Source: Mycolicibacterium psychrotolerans (GTDB lineage Bacteria > Actinomycetota > Actinomycetes > Mycobacteriales > Mycobacteriaceae). From it: DNA of 64,000 bases. This document shows, piece after piece, positions 41,942-49,994 of the stretch. The DNA lies in NCBI RefSeq assembly GCF_010729305.1, contig NZ_AP022574.1:1240001-1304000 (forward strand), read 5' to 3'. The notes beneath the pieces were generated by a model that was given only the letters and a program-made list of their open reading frames with translations, was not told the DNA's origin and did not search any database. The position numbers were made by a program, and so were the translations under genes. How positions within the stretch are numbered: position 1 is the stretch's first letter; the number at the start of each line of letters is the position of its first letter.

Positions 41942-42766
41942 TCACTCCCCTTTGAACTCGGGTGCCCGCTTCTCGAACATCGCGGTGATGCCCTCGGTGA
42001 GGTCTTTCGACGGAAGGAACGCCGAGTTCCACGCCGCGACGTAACGCAGGCTGGCCGACACGGCAGCGGTGCGCTGCTCGTCGAGGACGTCCTTGATGCC
42101 GGCGACGACCAGCGGCGGGTTCGCGGCGATCTCGGCCGCGGTGGCCCGCGCGGCGGCCAGGGCGGCTTCTGCATCGGGATACACGTCATTGACCAGGCCG
42201 ATCTTCTCGGCGCGGTCGGCGTCGATGTCCTTGCCCGTCAACGCCAGCTCCCGCAGATGCCCGTCGGACAGGATCAGCGGCAGCCGCGCCAGCGAGCCGA
42301 CGTCGGCGACGATGGCGAGCTTGACCTCGCGGACGGAGAATTTCGCGTCGGCGCTGGCGTAGCGGATGTCGACGGCCGAGATCAGGTCGACGCCGCCGCC
42401 GATGCACCAGCCCTGGATCGCCGCGATGGTCGGGGTGCGGCAGTCCGCGACGGCGGTGATCGACTGCTGCATGGTCTTGAGCCGGGCGTGGAAGTCGGCG
42501 CGGGATTTGGCCAGCGCGCCCTCGGCCATCATCGGCGACAGCGTGCCGCCCATCGCCGCCAGGTCCAGGCCGTAGCTGAAGTTGCGGCCCGACCCGGTCA
42601 GCACGATCGCCCGCACGTCGGGGTCGGCGTCCAGTTCGGCGAAGGCCTGGGGGAGTTCGGCCCAGAACGCCGGGCCCATCGCGTTGCCCTTGCCGGGTCC
42701 GATGAGCGTGACCTGCGCGATGTGGTCGGCGATGTCGACGGTCAATGACTCATAGCTGCTGCCCAT
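41942..42766 (-). CDS. echA21: Crotonase family, probable Delta3,5-Delta2,4-dienoyl-CoA isomerase (EchA21-like)
   Basis: A 274-residue enoyl-CoA hydratase/isomerase superfamily member. The pattern matches mammalian ECH1: FSYGLDL, GGGVDLISAVDIRYAS, and VREVKLAIVADVGSLARLP. Asp127, Glu147 and Asp155 have the same spacing as the ECH1 triad (Asp176, Glu196, Asp204). The likely reaction is isomerisation of conjugated dienoyl-CoA during oxidation of unsaturated fatty acids, rather than ordinary hydration. ATG 42766 begins MGSSYESL. The symbol follows the M. tuberculosis syntenic gene Rv3774. Confidence 0.87.
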   Translation of the reverse strand: MGSSYESLTVDIADHIAQVTLIGPGKGNAMGPAFWAELPQAFAELDADPDVRAIVLTGSGRNFSYGLDLAAMGGTLSPMMAEGALAKSRADFHARLKTMQQSITAVADCRTPTIAAIQGWCIGGGVDLISAVDIRYASADAKFSVREVKLAIVADVGSLARLPLILSDGHLRELALTGKDIDADRAEKIGLVNDVYPDAEAALAAARATAAEIAANPPLVVAGIKDVLDEQRTAAVSASLRYVAAWNSAFLPSKDLTEGITAMFEKRAPEFKGE

Positions 42767-42801
42767 GGACCAAGAGGCTAGCCGCCTCGCGACTGCGTGG
42801 G

Positions 42802-43245
42802 CTACGAGCCCATCAGGACGTCGCTCACCTTGGCGCTGGGCAGGAACTGGCACGCCGCATCCGCCAGCAGTTGGCCCACCGTCTCGCCGTTGGGGCCCAG
42901 CGGGTTGCTGCCCTGCTCGAGGATCGCCCGGACCACCGCGACGCGGGTGGGCTCGTCGAGGCCGCTGTACTCCTCGCAGGTCATGCTTGTCGCATTCGGC
43001 GGCGGGGGAACCACGGGGACGTCGGTGCCGCGGGTGGGCAGCGGCAGGTTCGGGATCGTGATCTCGGGCAGACCGGGGATCGACGGGAGCCGACCCGGCG
43101 CACTGGGCTCGGTGGTCAACGGAGGTCCCGGCTGGGTGGTCTGCGCGACGGCGCCCTCGGTGGTGCGCTGGCACGCCGTGGTCGCGCCGAGCGCGATCGC
43201 CAGCCCGGCGAGCGTCGCCGCCGTCACCCGCACGCGCGTGTTCAT
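42802..43245 (-). CDS. Exported small protein, possible lipoprotein
   Basis: A 147-residue protein with a signal sequence (MNTRVRVTAATLAGLAIALG) leading to a Cys in ATTACQRTT. The sequence before that Cys is only a weak lipobox, so lipidation is uncertain. A Pro/Thr-rich linker follows, then a domain of about 60 residues with two cysteines (TCEEYSGLDEPTRVAVVRAI and ADAACQFLP). This resembles small HdeA-like helical domains in spacing, but I am not sure. The function is unknown. Confidence 0.7.
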   Translation of the reverse strand: MNTRVRVTAATLAGLAIALGATTACQRTTEGAVAQTTQPGPPLTTEPSAPGRLPSIPGLPEITIPNLPLPTRGTDVPVVPPPPNATSMTCEEYSGLDEPTRVAVVRAILEQGSNPLGPNGETVGQLLADAACQFLPSAKVSDVLMGS

Positions 43246-43263
43246 CTGCGCAACGATAGGCGG

Positions 43264-43734
43264 CTACACCCGTTCCAGATAGAAGTACAGGTGGCGCGGC
43301 GTGCCGGAGCTTGTGTCGAGAGCCCCCTTGCCGTTCATGCCGATCACCGCGTTGTCGTCGACGACCTTGAAGTGGTCGTGCACCGGCTTCCCGTCGTAGA
43401 CCATCGAGGCCACCGTCTCCCCGCGGAACTCCTCCATCCAGAGGCTGGCCTCGCCGTTCATCGCCTCGGTGTTGGAGAACCTGTTGCCCTCGGCGTCCAG
43501 GCAGACCAGGGGCTTGGCGTCGGCGGCCGAGACGAACGTCTTGCCGAACCAGTTGAGTCGCTTCATGAAACCGTTGGCCTTGTGGCCGGTGTCGAACTCG
43601 CCGCCCTTCCACTCGCCGATCATGAACTCGACGGTCGCGGGCACGAGGGTGGCCCAGAACGCGTCGAGTTCGGCGTCGTCGATCCGGTCGGTGCGCCGGG
43701 TCAGCTCGGTGAAGGTGGTGCGGGCGTCGGTCAT
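43264..43734 (-). CDS. GXWXG/DUF4334 domain protein
   Basis: A 156-residue protein. GEWKGGEFDTGH at about residues 42-53 is the GXWXG motif, and the rest matches DUF4334 (NWFGKTFVSAADAKPLVCLD, MVYDGKPVHDHFKVVDDN). No function is established that I know of; the barrel shape hints at ligand binding. ATG 43734 overlaps the hisC2 stop by 4 bp, so the pair is translationally coupled. Confidence 0.83.
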   Translation of the reverse strand: MTDARTTFTELTRRTDRIDDAELDAFWATLVPATVEFMIGEWKGGEFDTGHKANGFMKRLNWFGKTFVSAADAKPLVCLDAEGNRFSNTEAMNGEASLWMEEFRGETVASMVYDGKPVHDHFKVVDDNAVIGMNGKGALDTSSGTPRHLYFYLERV

Positions 43735-44786
43735 GCGCGTCCTGTCCATGTGCGGGCGAAGGCGAGGAAGGCGTCGTTCTCGTCGGGGGCGGCGACGGTG
43801 ACCCGGACGCCGTCCTCACCGTAGGGCCGGACGATGATGCGGCTGTTGGCGGCGTCGGCGGCGAACGCGGACGCCCTGCCGGGCAGCGGCAGCCAGACGA
43901 AGTTGGCCTGTGACGGCGGCACCTCGTAACCGGCCTCGCGCAGCGCCGCCGACACCCGCACCCGTTCGGCCACGACGGCGTCGGTGCGCTCGAGCAGTTC
44001 GTCGGCGGCGTCCAGGGATGCGATCGCGGCGGCCTGCGAGACGGTGGTCGCGGTGAAGGGCACGTACACCTTCGACAGCGCGGTGATGATCTCCGGATCG
44101 GCGACGGCGTACCCGACGCGCAGGCCTGCCAGCCCGTAGGCCTTCGAAAAGGTGCGCAGCACAACGACATTGCTGTGGGCCCGCACCAGGCCGAAACTGT
44201 CGGGGACGAGGCCGTCGCGGATGTACTCGATGTAGGCCTCGTCGAGCACCACCATGACGTCCGGCGGTACGGCTTCGACGAACCGGGCCAGTGCCTCCGG
44301 GTCGACGACGGTGCTGGTCGGGTTGTTCGGGTTGCAGACGAAGATCAGCCGCGTGCGGTCGGTGATCGCGGCGAGCATCGCGTCCAGGTCGAAGGTGTGG
44401 TCGGTCAGCGGTACCTGCACGGGGGTGGCGCCGGCGGTGCGGACCTGCAGCGGGTAGATCTCGAAGCTGCGCCAGCCGAACAGGACCTCGTCACCGACGG
44501 TGCAGGTGATCTGGATCAGCTGTTGGCACAGGCTGACCGATCCGCAGCCCACCGAGATGTGTTCGGGCGCGAAGTCGACATGTTTGGCCAACCGCTGCTT
44601 GAGCTCGACGTACCCGTTGTCGGGGTAGCGGTTGATGCCGTCGAGGGCCTTCTCGACCGCGGCGCGCACGCTGGGCAGCGGTCCGTCGACGGTCTCGTTG
44701 CTGGCGATCTTGATGGCGCCCGGCACGGTCTTGCCCGGCGCGTAGGCGGGAAGATCGGCGAGTTCGGGGCGCAGACGGGCGGGCAC
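43731..44786 (-). CDS. hisC2: HisC2/Pat, aromatic amino acid or histidinol-phosphate aminotransferase
   Basis: A 351-residue fold-type I PLP enzyme. The Schiff-base lysine is in RTFSKAYGLAGLRVGYA, with NPNNPTSTVVD and LDEAYIEYI for cofactor contacts. In mycobacteria this paralogue (Rv3772) is the aromatic amino acid aminotransferase, separate from HisC in the his operon. The start codon is GTG 44786. The gene precedes the DUF4334 gene with a 4-bp overlap. Confidence 0.9.
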   Translation of the reverse strand: MPARLRPELADLPAYAPGKTVPGAIKIASNETVDGPLPSVRAAVEKALDGINRYPDNGYVELKQRLAKHVDFAPEHISVGCGSVSLCQQLIQITCTVGDEVLFGWRSFEIYPLQVRTAGATPVQVPLTDHTFDLDAMLAAITDRTRLIFVCNPNNPTSTVVDPEALARFVEAVPPDVMVVLDEAYIEYIRDGLVPDSFGLVRAHSNVVVLRTFSKAYGLAGLRVGYAVADPEIITALSKVYVPFTATTVSQAAAIASLDAADELLERTDAVVAERVRVSAALREAGYEVPPSQANFVWLPLPGRASAFAADAANSRIIVRPYGEDGVRVTVAAPDENDAFLAFARTWTGRA

Positions 44787-44871
44787 CTGGAACAGTTTAG
44801 GGCCGCCTCCGATCTGCTTTGCTTCCCGCCGTGGGGGCTGTGTACTCTCATCGGCGCGGCGGTAAACGTCG

Positions 44872-44960
44872 GGAGGCGTGCCAGAGCGGCCGAATGGGAC
44901 TCACTGCTAATGAGTTGTCCGCCTTAAAGCGGACCGGAGGTTCAAATCCTCTCGCCTCCG
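44872..44960 (+). tRNA. tRNA-Ser (anticodon GCU)
   Basis: An 89-nt gene with acceptor GGAGGCG/CGCCTCC, anticodon loop CTGCTAA (anticodon GCT), a long variable arm and T-arm GGAGGTTCAAATCCTCT. CCA is not encoded. Confidence 0.96.
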
Positions 44961-44986
44961 CGCACAACTGAACATGTACGACCCAA

Positions 44987-45059
44987 GCGCCCGTAGCTCA
45001 ACGGATAGAGCATCTGACTACGGATCAGAAGGTTAGGGGTTCGAATCCCTTCGGGCGCG
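44987..45059 (+). tRNA. tRNA-Arg (anticodon ACG), integration target
   Basis: A 73-nt gene with acceptor GCGCCCG/CGGGCGC, anticodon loop CTACGGA (anticodon ACG) and T-arm AGGGGTTCGAATCCCT. Its 3' half lies inside the left 38-bp attachment repeat, so the tRNA remains intact after insertion of the element. Confidence 0.96.
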
Positions 45060-45062
45060 CTT
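45025..45062 (+). repeat. attL, 38-bp direct repeat
   Basis: This copy covers the anticodon-arm 3' side, T-arm and acceptor end of tRNA-Arg plus three following bases. It is identical to 59580-59617; the flanking bases differ (45024 A vs 59579 G; 45063 T vs 59618 C), which fixes the repeat length. Confidence 0.95.
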
Positions 45063-45078
45063 TCTACCAGCGAAGACG

Positions 45079-45110
45079 ACTCCCGAGGCATAAGCAACAC
45101 GCCCGGGAGT
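45079..45110 (-). terminator. Hairpin downstream of the integrase gene
   Basis: ACTCCCG (45079-45085) and CGGGAGT (45104-45110) form a 7-bp stem with an 18-base loop just beyond the integrase stop. It could end integrase transcription before it reads antisense into tRNA-Arg. No T-tract is obvious. Confidence 0.4.
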
Positions 45111-45129
45111 TGCTACTTTCCCGCCACTT

Positions 45130-46299
45130 TCATTTTCGGACGCTGGTGTATTCGTCCAGCACAGCACGGACGTCGGGGCCGTGGGTGTGCCTCTGCAGGT
45201 AGTGCTTTTCGGTCGTTGCCAGCTTGGCGTGGCTCAACTGCTGCTGCGCCTTCTCGGAGCCCAGTGCGTCACGGACGACCGTGGCGACCGCACGCCGGAA
45301 CGTGTGCGGCGTGATCCTGGTCCGCATCTCCTCGGGGAGCGCGGCCCGCAGCGAGCGGCGCATGTTCGCCAGCGATATCCACCCGCCGTCGCGGTTGGCG
45401 AACACGGGGCCATCACCGATGGACTCGGCCTTCAATGCTTCCAGCGCCTCGACACCGAGACGGGGCAGAACGACCGTGTGCTCGGGCGCATCGCCCTTCC
45501 GGCGGTCCTGCCGATGCAGCGGCTTTCCGGCGATGCGGCCATGGTCGATCAACGTCCCGCGAATCGTGACCGTCGGCGGTTCTCCGCCGGGATCGCAGTC
45601 CGACCACCGCAATGCCAACACCTCGTTTGGCCTGGCTCCCGTCGCCACCAACAGATCGACAAACGCCGGCAACAAGCGGCCCGGTCGCGGACCCGGCCCC
45701 TCACGGTCGGCATAGGCGCGAACTGCAGTACGAACGCGCACAAGATCGTCGGGCAGGATCTCTCGCACGACCGTCTTGGCTGTCGCCCTCGAGGGCTTTG
45801 CCTCGCGAATCGGATTCACGGTGATGACTCCGAACCTGACCGCCATCGAGAACATACCGACCAGAATCATACGAAGCCGCTTCGCCTGGGTCGTCGCACC
45901 CATGTCCTGCAGATGACGCTGGGCCCGCTTCGTATCGACCTCGCCGATGCGCAGCGCGCCCAATTGGAGTGCGCCATGTTTAGCCCATACCTGGCGGTAC
46001 TGGTCGGCCGTCTGTTCACTAACGCCGTCCTCGGCAGCCTTCGCCAGAATCCAGACGTCGAACAGTTCCGCCAGCGATGACCTGTCGGTGATCTCCTGCC
46101 CGGCGATTGGCGGGCGTCGGCCTTTCAGGTGCCGCTGCAACAGCCGGCGGGCGTCCTCGGCAGATCTATCGCTGGACCGCTCGACCCTCCGACGCTTTCC
46201 GTCGGAGTCGCGGACATAAGTTGTCGCGTAGAACTTTCCGCCGCGTGAGCGTTCGGTGATACGGCCATGGTCGCCGGGGATCATCCGCTGTCTAGGCAT
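45130..46299 (-). CDS. Tyrosine recombinase (phage-type integrase)
   Basis: A 389-residue site-specific recombinase. Catalytic residues are visible: Arg223 (ATGARPNEVLAL), His332 and Arg335 (PHTFRRAV), His357 (QLSHAKL) and Tyr367 (TEKHYLQRH). An N-terminal arm-binding-type domain (ITERSRGGKFYATTYVRDSDGKRRRVE) and a core-binding helical domain precede them. It lies 67 bp from attL and points toward it, the usual arrangement. It should catalyse integration into tRNA-Arg(ACG). Its ATG overlaps the repressor stop by 8 bp. Confidence 0.95.
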   Translation of the reverse strand: MPRQRMIPGDHGRITERSRGGKFYATTYVRDSDGKRRRVERSSDRSAEDARRLLQRHLKGRRPPIAGQEITDRSSLAELFDVWILAKAAEDGVSEQTADQYRQVWAKHGALQLGALRIGEVDTKRAQRHLQDMGATTQAKRLRMILVGMFSMAVRFGVITVNPIREAKPSRATAKTVVREILPDDLVRVRTAVRAYADREGPGPRPGRLLPAFVDLLVATGARPNEVLALRWSDCDPGGEPPTVTIRGTLIDHGRIAGKPLHRQDRRKGDAPEHTVVLPRLGVEALEALKAESIGDGPVFANRDGGWISLANMRRSLRAALPEEMRTRITPHTFRRAVATVVRDALGSEKAQQQLSHAKLATTEKHYLQRHTHGPDVRAVLDEYTSVRK

Positions 46300-46813
46300 C
46301 GCCGGAGTCCAGCTTCTTCAGGTCTTCTTCATATCGATCGCGCGTCACCTCAAGCGACTTGATCAGGTCTCTGTAACGCTGGGCGTCCTCCAACAGGCGC
46401 TCGCGGTAGCGATCGGGAATGTTGAGCTGCTGAGGGCCTTGCTCAGCTTGAAACAAGTTATGCCGCTGGGTATCCAACTGCTCGTTGACCTCATCAATGA
46501 GCATCCGCAGCACTGCACGGTCACTGCGGGTGCCAGCCACCTCTAGTCCGTCAGTAGCTCTCGACAGCCACTGCGCCCAATCGGTATCGAGGGCCACAGC
46601 CAGGGCGACCAGTTCGACTGCGGTCACGTCCTGTTCCCCCTTCTCGATCCGAGTGATCGCCACCCGGTGCAGAGGCACTCCTATGGCGGCTGTTACTTCA
46701 GAAAGCTTCACCGCCGACATATCGCGTTGTTTGCGCGTGGCCTGAATCTCGACACCGAGGCGTTTTGCGAACCGGTCGCGCCACGGCGTTCCATCGCTGC
46801 TGTCGTTCACCAC
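46292..46813 (-). CDS. Xre-type transcriptional repressor of the element
   Basis: A 173-residue protein. The N-terminal helix-turn-helix is at about 15-80 (LGVEIQATRKQRDMSAVKLSEVTAAIGVPLHRVAITRIEKGEQDVTAVELVALAVAL). The C-terminal half is a long charged helix (PDRYRERLLEDAQRYRDLIKSLEVTRDRYEEDLKKL), probably a coiled coil for dimerisation. It starts at GTG 46813 (or 46810), divergent from the excisionase-like gene, with a 98-bp operator region between. It is likely the element's immunity repressor and is coupled to integrase. Confidence 0.85.
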   Translation of the reverse strand: MVNDSSDGTPWRDRFAKRLGVEIQATRKQRDMSAVKLSEVTAAIGVPLHRVAITRIEKGEQDVTAVELVALAVALDTDWAQWLSRATDGLEVAGTRSDRAVLRMLIDEVNEQLDTQRHNLFQAEQGPQQLNIPDRYRERLLEDAQRYRDLIKSLEVTRDRYEEDLKKLDSGDA

Positions 46814-46868
46814 GACATTCTCGCACGTGTTCTGTCGCGTTCGTTAACACTCATGCTAGTGTCACAAG

Positions 46869-46890
46869 AGTCGACAGATCGCTGTCGACT
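46869..46890. promoter_or_regulatory. Palindromic operator in the repressor/excisionase control region
   Basis: AGTCGACAG (46869-46877) and CTGTCGACT (46882-46890) are perfect 9-bp inverted arms around ATCG. A second, weaker repeat (ACACT 46847-46851 and AGTGT 46858-46862) lies next to it. The pair sits between the divergent repressor and excisionase-like genes, so it is the likely repressor binding site. Confidence 0.65.
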
Positions 46891-46911
46891 AAGGCGACAC
46901 AAAGGATAGCG

Positions 46912-47127
46912 ATGACACAGGGAGTGAAAGAACAAATTGACCGGCTCGACAGCCGACTTTGGCCAGTCGAGGCCGTGATGGACCGGCTCAGTGTTGGCCG
47001 ATCTACAGTGTTCGCGCTGATCGCCAGCCGCGAACTCCGGAGCGTGAAGGTCGGCCGCCGCCGGTTGATATCCGAGGCTGCAGTTCGCGAATACATAAGT
47101 CGCATCGATGGCGATGGCGCCGCCTAA
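46912..47127 (+). CDS. Excisionase-like helix-turn-helix protein
   Basis: A 71-residue protein, VEAVMDRLSVGRSTVFALIASRELRSVKVGRRRLISEAAVREYI, matching the winged helix of excisionases and AlpA-like DNA-binding proteins. AAAGGA lies 6 bases before ATG 46912. It is the first rightward gene from the control region and is expected to act with integrase in excision, or as an activator of the genes that follow. Confidence 0.82.
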   Translation: MTQGVKEQIDRLDSRLWPVEAVMDRLSVGRSTVFALIASRELRSVKVGRRRLISEAAVREYISRIDGDGAA

Positions 47128-47270
47128 TGCGCCGGCCGCAGGAGGAACACGCCGACCTTGGCCTCGTCGAAGACGACCGGACCGAGGACATGCGAGACAT
47201 GCGAAGGGCCCCGGCGGCAACCGAGGCCCTTCGGAGAACGACCACCCAACACCGAACTGAGAAAGGCGTC

Positions 47271-47579
47271 ATGACCACGATAAACCCAAAGACCAACCCG
47301 CCGGTACCCGACGGCGCCGAAGCCGACGTCTGGACCGATCACAACACTCGAGATGTCTACATCAAGGTCGGCTGCGTGTCCGTAGCAACCTTGCTGCAGT
47401 GCCCCACGGTCACGGTGCTTGCCGAGCAGCGCCGCGACGGTTCCCTCGGCTGCATCGATGTGCTGCTCGACGTCGCAATGGGCCGCTCCGACGCTGGGCT
47501 GTCGAGCGGCCAGGCCCGCGAACTCGCCGGCCTACTGATCGCCGGGGCCGACCGCGCCGACCGGCTGGCGGGCCAGTGA
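47271..47579 (+). CDS. Element protein of unknown function
   Basis: A 102-residue protein from ATG 47271, which has GAAAGG upstream. The frame is open further upstream to ATG 47127, which overlaps the excisionase stop, but that extension looks non-coding. The product (MTTINPKTNPPVPDGAEADV...; GCVSVATLLQCPTVTVLAEQ) ends in a helical region (SSGQARELAGLLIAGADRAD). The stop overlaps the next gene's GTG by 4 bp. I do not recognise a family. Confidence 0.6.
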   Translation: MTTINPKTNPPVPDGAEADVWTDHNTRDVYIKVGCVSVATLLQCPTVTVLAEQRRDGSLGCIDVLLDVAMGRSDAGLSSGQARELAGLLIAGADRADRLAGQ

Positions 47580-47926
47580 CGCGATCGGCAGGAGAGGAGG
47601 CCCGCCCCGCTGGGGCGGGTTCTCCCGCATCAAGGGAAGTCCAGTGGTGGCCAGTGCACCTCTTCTTAGAAGCCGTTGTTGCTCAGGCTAATTGCGGACG
47701 TCTGCCGATTGCCGGGACGCCCGCGTGGGCCGAGCTCGCCGACGGCGATCCACGCAAGCTGCTGGCGGTCGCCATCGCTGGCGAGCATTGGGTATTGCGG
47801 TACCAAGTTGGCCAGGAGCAGCGCGCCGAGGCCGCCGAAGACGTCTGGGATGGCGCGGACTGGTCAGAGGTCGCGCGCCAGGTGCAGCGCCGCCACGAAA
47901 TCGACGAACTACGGAGAAGCGCCTGA
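47576..47926 (+). CDS. DUF2742-like phage protein
   Basis: A 116-residue protein starting at GTG 47576 within a GTGA overlap. The core REVQWWPVHLFLEAVV ... GTPAWAELADGDPRKLLAVA ... HWVLRYQVGQEQRAEAAEDV ... ADWSEVARQVQRR matches my recollection of DUF2742 proteins in PhiRv-type mycobacterial prophages. The function is unknown. Its stop shares one base with the ATG of the next gene. Confidence 0.7.
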   Translation: MTRSAGEEARPAGAGSPASREVQWWPVHLFLEAVVAQANCGRLPIAGTPAWAELADGDPRKLLAVAIAGEHWVLRYQVGQEQRAEAAEDVWDGADWSEVARQVQRRHEIDELRRSA

Positions 47927-49503
47927 TGCACGTCGACGAATTCTTCGACAGCACCGAACAACTCAACAACGTCCGGCAGTGGGCCCACGCTCGCTTCGCC
48001 GCTAAATGGGCGGTATTCCTCGCGGTCCTGCTCCGCGTGTCGGCGAGCACTAGCCCCGGCGTACAGCTGCCGGGCGTCATCGGCGGCCCTGCGTCGCTCA
48101 ATCTCATCGGAGCGTTTGTCTCGCCTTCTGGCGGCGGAAAAGGCATATCCGACAAGGTCGCCAAGCTCGCCTGGCCGACGCCGATCATTGAGCGCCCCAT
48201 CGGATCGGGCGAAGGCATCGCGGCCCTGTTCGCGCCACCGAAGAAAGAGGGCGCCGAGCACATTACCCGGGCCATCGTCAACGTTTCCGAGATTGACTCG
48301 CTCGCTGGGATCGCCGGGCGTCAGGGCTCCATCCTGCTCGCTCAGCTCAAGTCGGCGGTGATGGGTGAGTTGATCGGGCAATCCAACGCCTCGGAGGCCA
48401 CCACCAGGATCGTGCTTCCGCACACCTACCGCATGTGCATGAGCATCGGCGCCCAACCCGGTCACTGCGACGTCATCTTCAACGACACGACCGGCGGCAC
48501 CCCCCAACGAGTGCTGTGGGCACCCACGATCGATCCCACCATGCCAGCAGACGTACGGCCGGACCCCGAGCCGCTCAACACCCGGCTGCCGTCCTGGGCG
48601 CACCAAGACACCGAGATCACCTACGGATTCCCGGAGATCCGCGAACAGATCATCAGCGCGCACATAGCCCGCCAGCGCGGCGAGCCCGATGCCCTCGACG
48701 GACATCGCATGTTGACCAAGTGCAAAGTGGCCGCGGTCCTGGCGATCATGCACCACAGATCAGTGGTCGGCGAACTGGACTGGGAGCTTGCCGAGACCGT
48801 CCTGTCGGTGTCCGACAGCACCCGCGACTGGATCGTGCACGCGGCGAGGACGGCTGAGCAAGCAAAGATCCACAGCAGGGCAATGGCCAGGGCGAGCGGT
48901 GACGAGTTCGTCTCCGACCAAAAGCTGGGGCGTGCCAAGGCGGCCGTGTTGCGGTGGCTCGATCGCGACGGTGAATCGGCCGCAAACGACATCCGCCGGA
49001 AGCTCAAGGCCGACCTACGCGAACACTTCGGAGCAGCAGTCGCCGAGTTAGCTGCAGACGGGTTAATCGCTGAAATCCACCGCGACCGCGGCATGCGCTA
49101 TCGGCTAAGCGAAAAGGTACAAGGTGTACCACTGGTACACCCCCAAAACCCGCAGTTCAGAGACGGTGTCCTAGCGGTACAGCGTGTACCCGCACCTCTC
49201 GCAGTAGAACCAGATATTCCCAGTTCGACTGTTCAGGTCGATCAATCAGCACCCGTCCAGCCAGAGAAAGGCAAGCACCCTCGAAGACAGACATTCGCCA
49301 GGTGCGAGAGTTGCTACATCTGTTTGCCGTCGGCGGCCACCAGTCTCTTGTGCGATGACTGCCGAGATCTTGACCCACGGCGCGAGCTTCGTCCCAAGAC
49401 ACTGCATCCTGCGCTCGCCGTGGTTCACAACGGTTCCACCACGCGCAACGGAATGGCCCAACCCTTCCTACCTGCCAGCAAACGCCAGAGGACGGCGACA
49501 TGA
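47926..49503 (+). CDS. Replication ATPase-like protein (DUF3987/primase-helicase type) with zinc ribbon
   Basis: A 525-residue protein. A P-loop-like segment AFVSPSGGGKGISDKVA is at 63-79, with Gly replacing the usual Ser/Thr after Lys, and a Walker B-like hydrophobic-acid segment AIVNVSEID is near 116-124. The layout resembles DUF3987-type proteins in phage and plasmid replication modules. A winged-helix-like part (AAVLRWLDRDGESAANDIRRKLK) precedes a linker. A cysteine cluster (RCESCYICLPSAATSLLCDDC) near residue 465 suggests zinc binding. It probably drives element DNA replication. The stop overlaps the next gene by 4 bp. Confidence 0.65.
   Translation: MHVDEFFDSTEQLNNVRQWAHARFAAKWAVFLAVLLRVSASTSPGVQLPGVIGGPASLNLIGAFVSPSGGGKGISDKVAKLAWPTPIIERPIGSGEGIAALFAPPKKEGAEHITRAIVNVSEIDSLAGIAGRQGSILLAQLKSAVMGELIGQSNASEATTRIVLPHTYRMCMSIGAQPGHCDVIFNDTTGGTPQRVLWAPTIDPTMPADVRPDPEPLNTRLPSWAHQDTEITYGFPEIREQIISAHIARQRGEPDALDGHRMLTKCKVAAVLAIMHHRSVVGELDWELAETVLSVSDSTRDWIVHAARTAEQAKIHSRAMARASGDEFVSDQKLGRAKAAVLRWLDRDGESAANDIRRKLKADLREHFGAAVAELAADGLIAEIHRDRGMRYRLSEKVQGVPLVHPQNPQFRDGVLAVQRVPAPLAVEPDIPSSTVQVDQSAPVQPEKGKHPRRQTFARCESCYICLPSAATSLLCDDCRDLDPRRELRPKTLHPALAVVHNGSTTRNGMAQPFLPASKRQRTAT
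49116..49190. promoter_or_regulatory. Cluster of alternating TGTACC/GGTACA half-sites (possible origin or operator)
   Basis: GGTACA starts at 49116, TGTACC at 49125 and GGTACA at 49134, exactly 9 bp apart and alternating in orientation. The central pair extends to a perfect GGTGTACC-ACT-GGTACACC. Another GGTACA-GCG-TGTACC lies at 49176-49190. All are inside the replication-protein gene, between the winged-helix and zinc-ribbon parts. The regular spacing suggests a protein-binding array such as an origin. Confidence 0.5.
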
Positions 49504-49994
49504 CCGGCGACGGCCACCTGCTCGATCTTGAGCGCACGGCGCGCCTCTGTGATGTGGGCGCCCCCGACTACGTCGCGGCGGTCGCCATCGAGCCGGACGG
49601 CCGCGAGCACTCGGTGCTCGCTAAGCAGAGTTCGATCGACGACATGGATGTCCGGTACGACTCCAGTGTTGCCGAAGCGACACACGAGCAGCTTGGGTCG
49701 CTCCCGGGCTTCTGGAACTTGCGGGTGCGGCTCGCGCCAATGCGCTGCGCTCGAATGACCTTGCGCGGGTCGCCCTGTCACGTCATCGTGCTCACTCCCG
49801 GAGCGCCGTGTCGCGGCACGCCACCGCTGAGAGGCACCGATGATCGCGGCGTATCGGCGCGACGCCTCCGGACGGCCGCCCGAGTTCTCACGGTTAGAGG
49901 TGCGCATCACCCAGCGCCTCACCAGCGACGGGTCGGTCATCATCCCCCCGCGGATGGCGAGGTGGCTCGAGAAGCGGGCAAACATGACCGCTGA
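49500..49994 (+). CDS. Hypothetical element protein
   Basis: A 164-residue open frame starting at ATG 49500 within an ATGA overlap with the replication gene. The first 80-100 residues (MTGDGHLLDLERTARLCDVG, PDGREHSVLAKQSSIDDMDVRYDS) look like real coding sequence. The last third is rich in Arg/His/Pro, overlaps the next gene by 155 bp and looks like a shadow frame. The gene may have been extended by a frameshift. The function is unknown. Confidence 0.45.
   Translation: MTGDGHLLDLERTARLCDVGAPDYVAAVAIEPDGREHSVLAKQSSIDDMDVRYDSSVAEATHEQLGSLPGFWNLRVRLAPMRCARMTLRGSPCHVIVLTPGAPCRGTPPLRGTDDRGVSARRLRTAARVLTVRGAHHPAPHQRRVGHHPPADGEVAREAGKHDR

Noticed and set aside
41842..41955. Possible 37-residue gene in the echA21-cutinase gap
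   Set aside because: No ribosome-binding site and it overlaps the echA21 end on the other strand; composition does not look coding.
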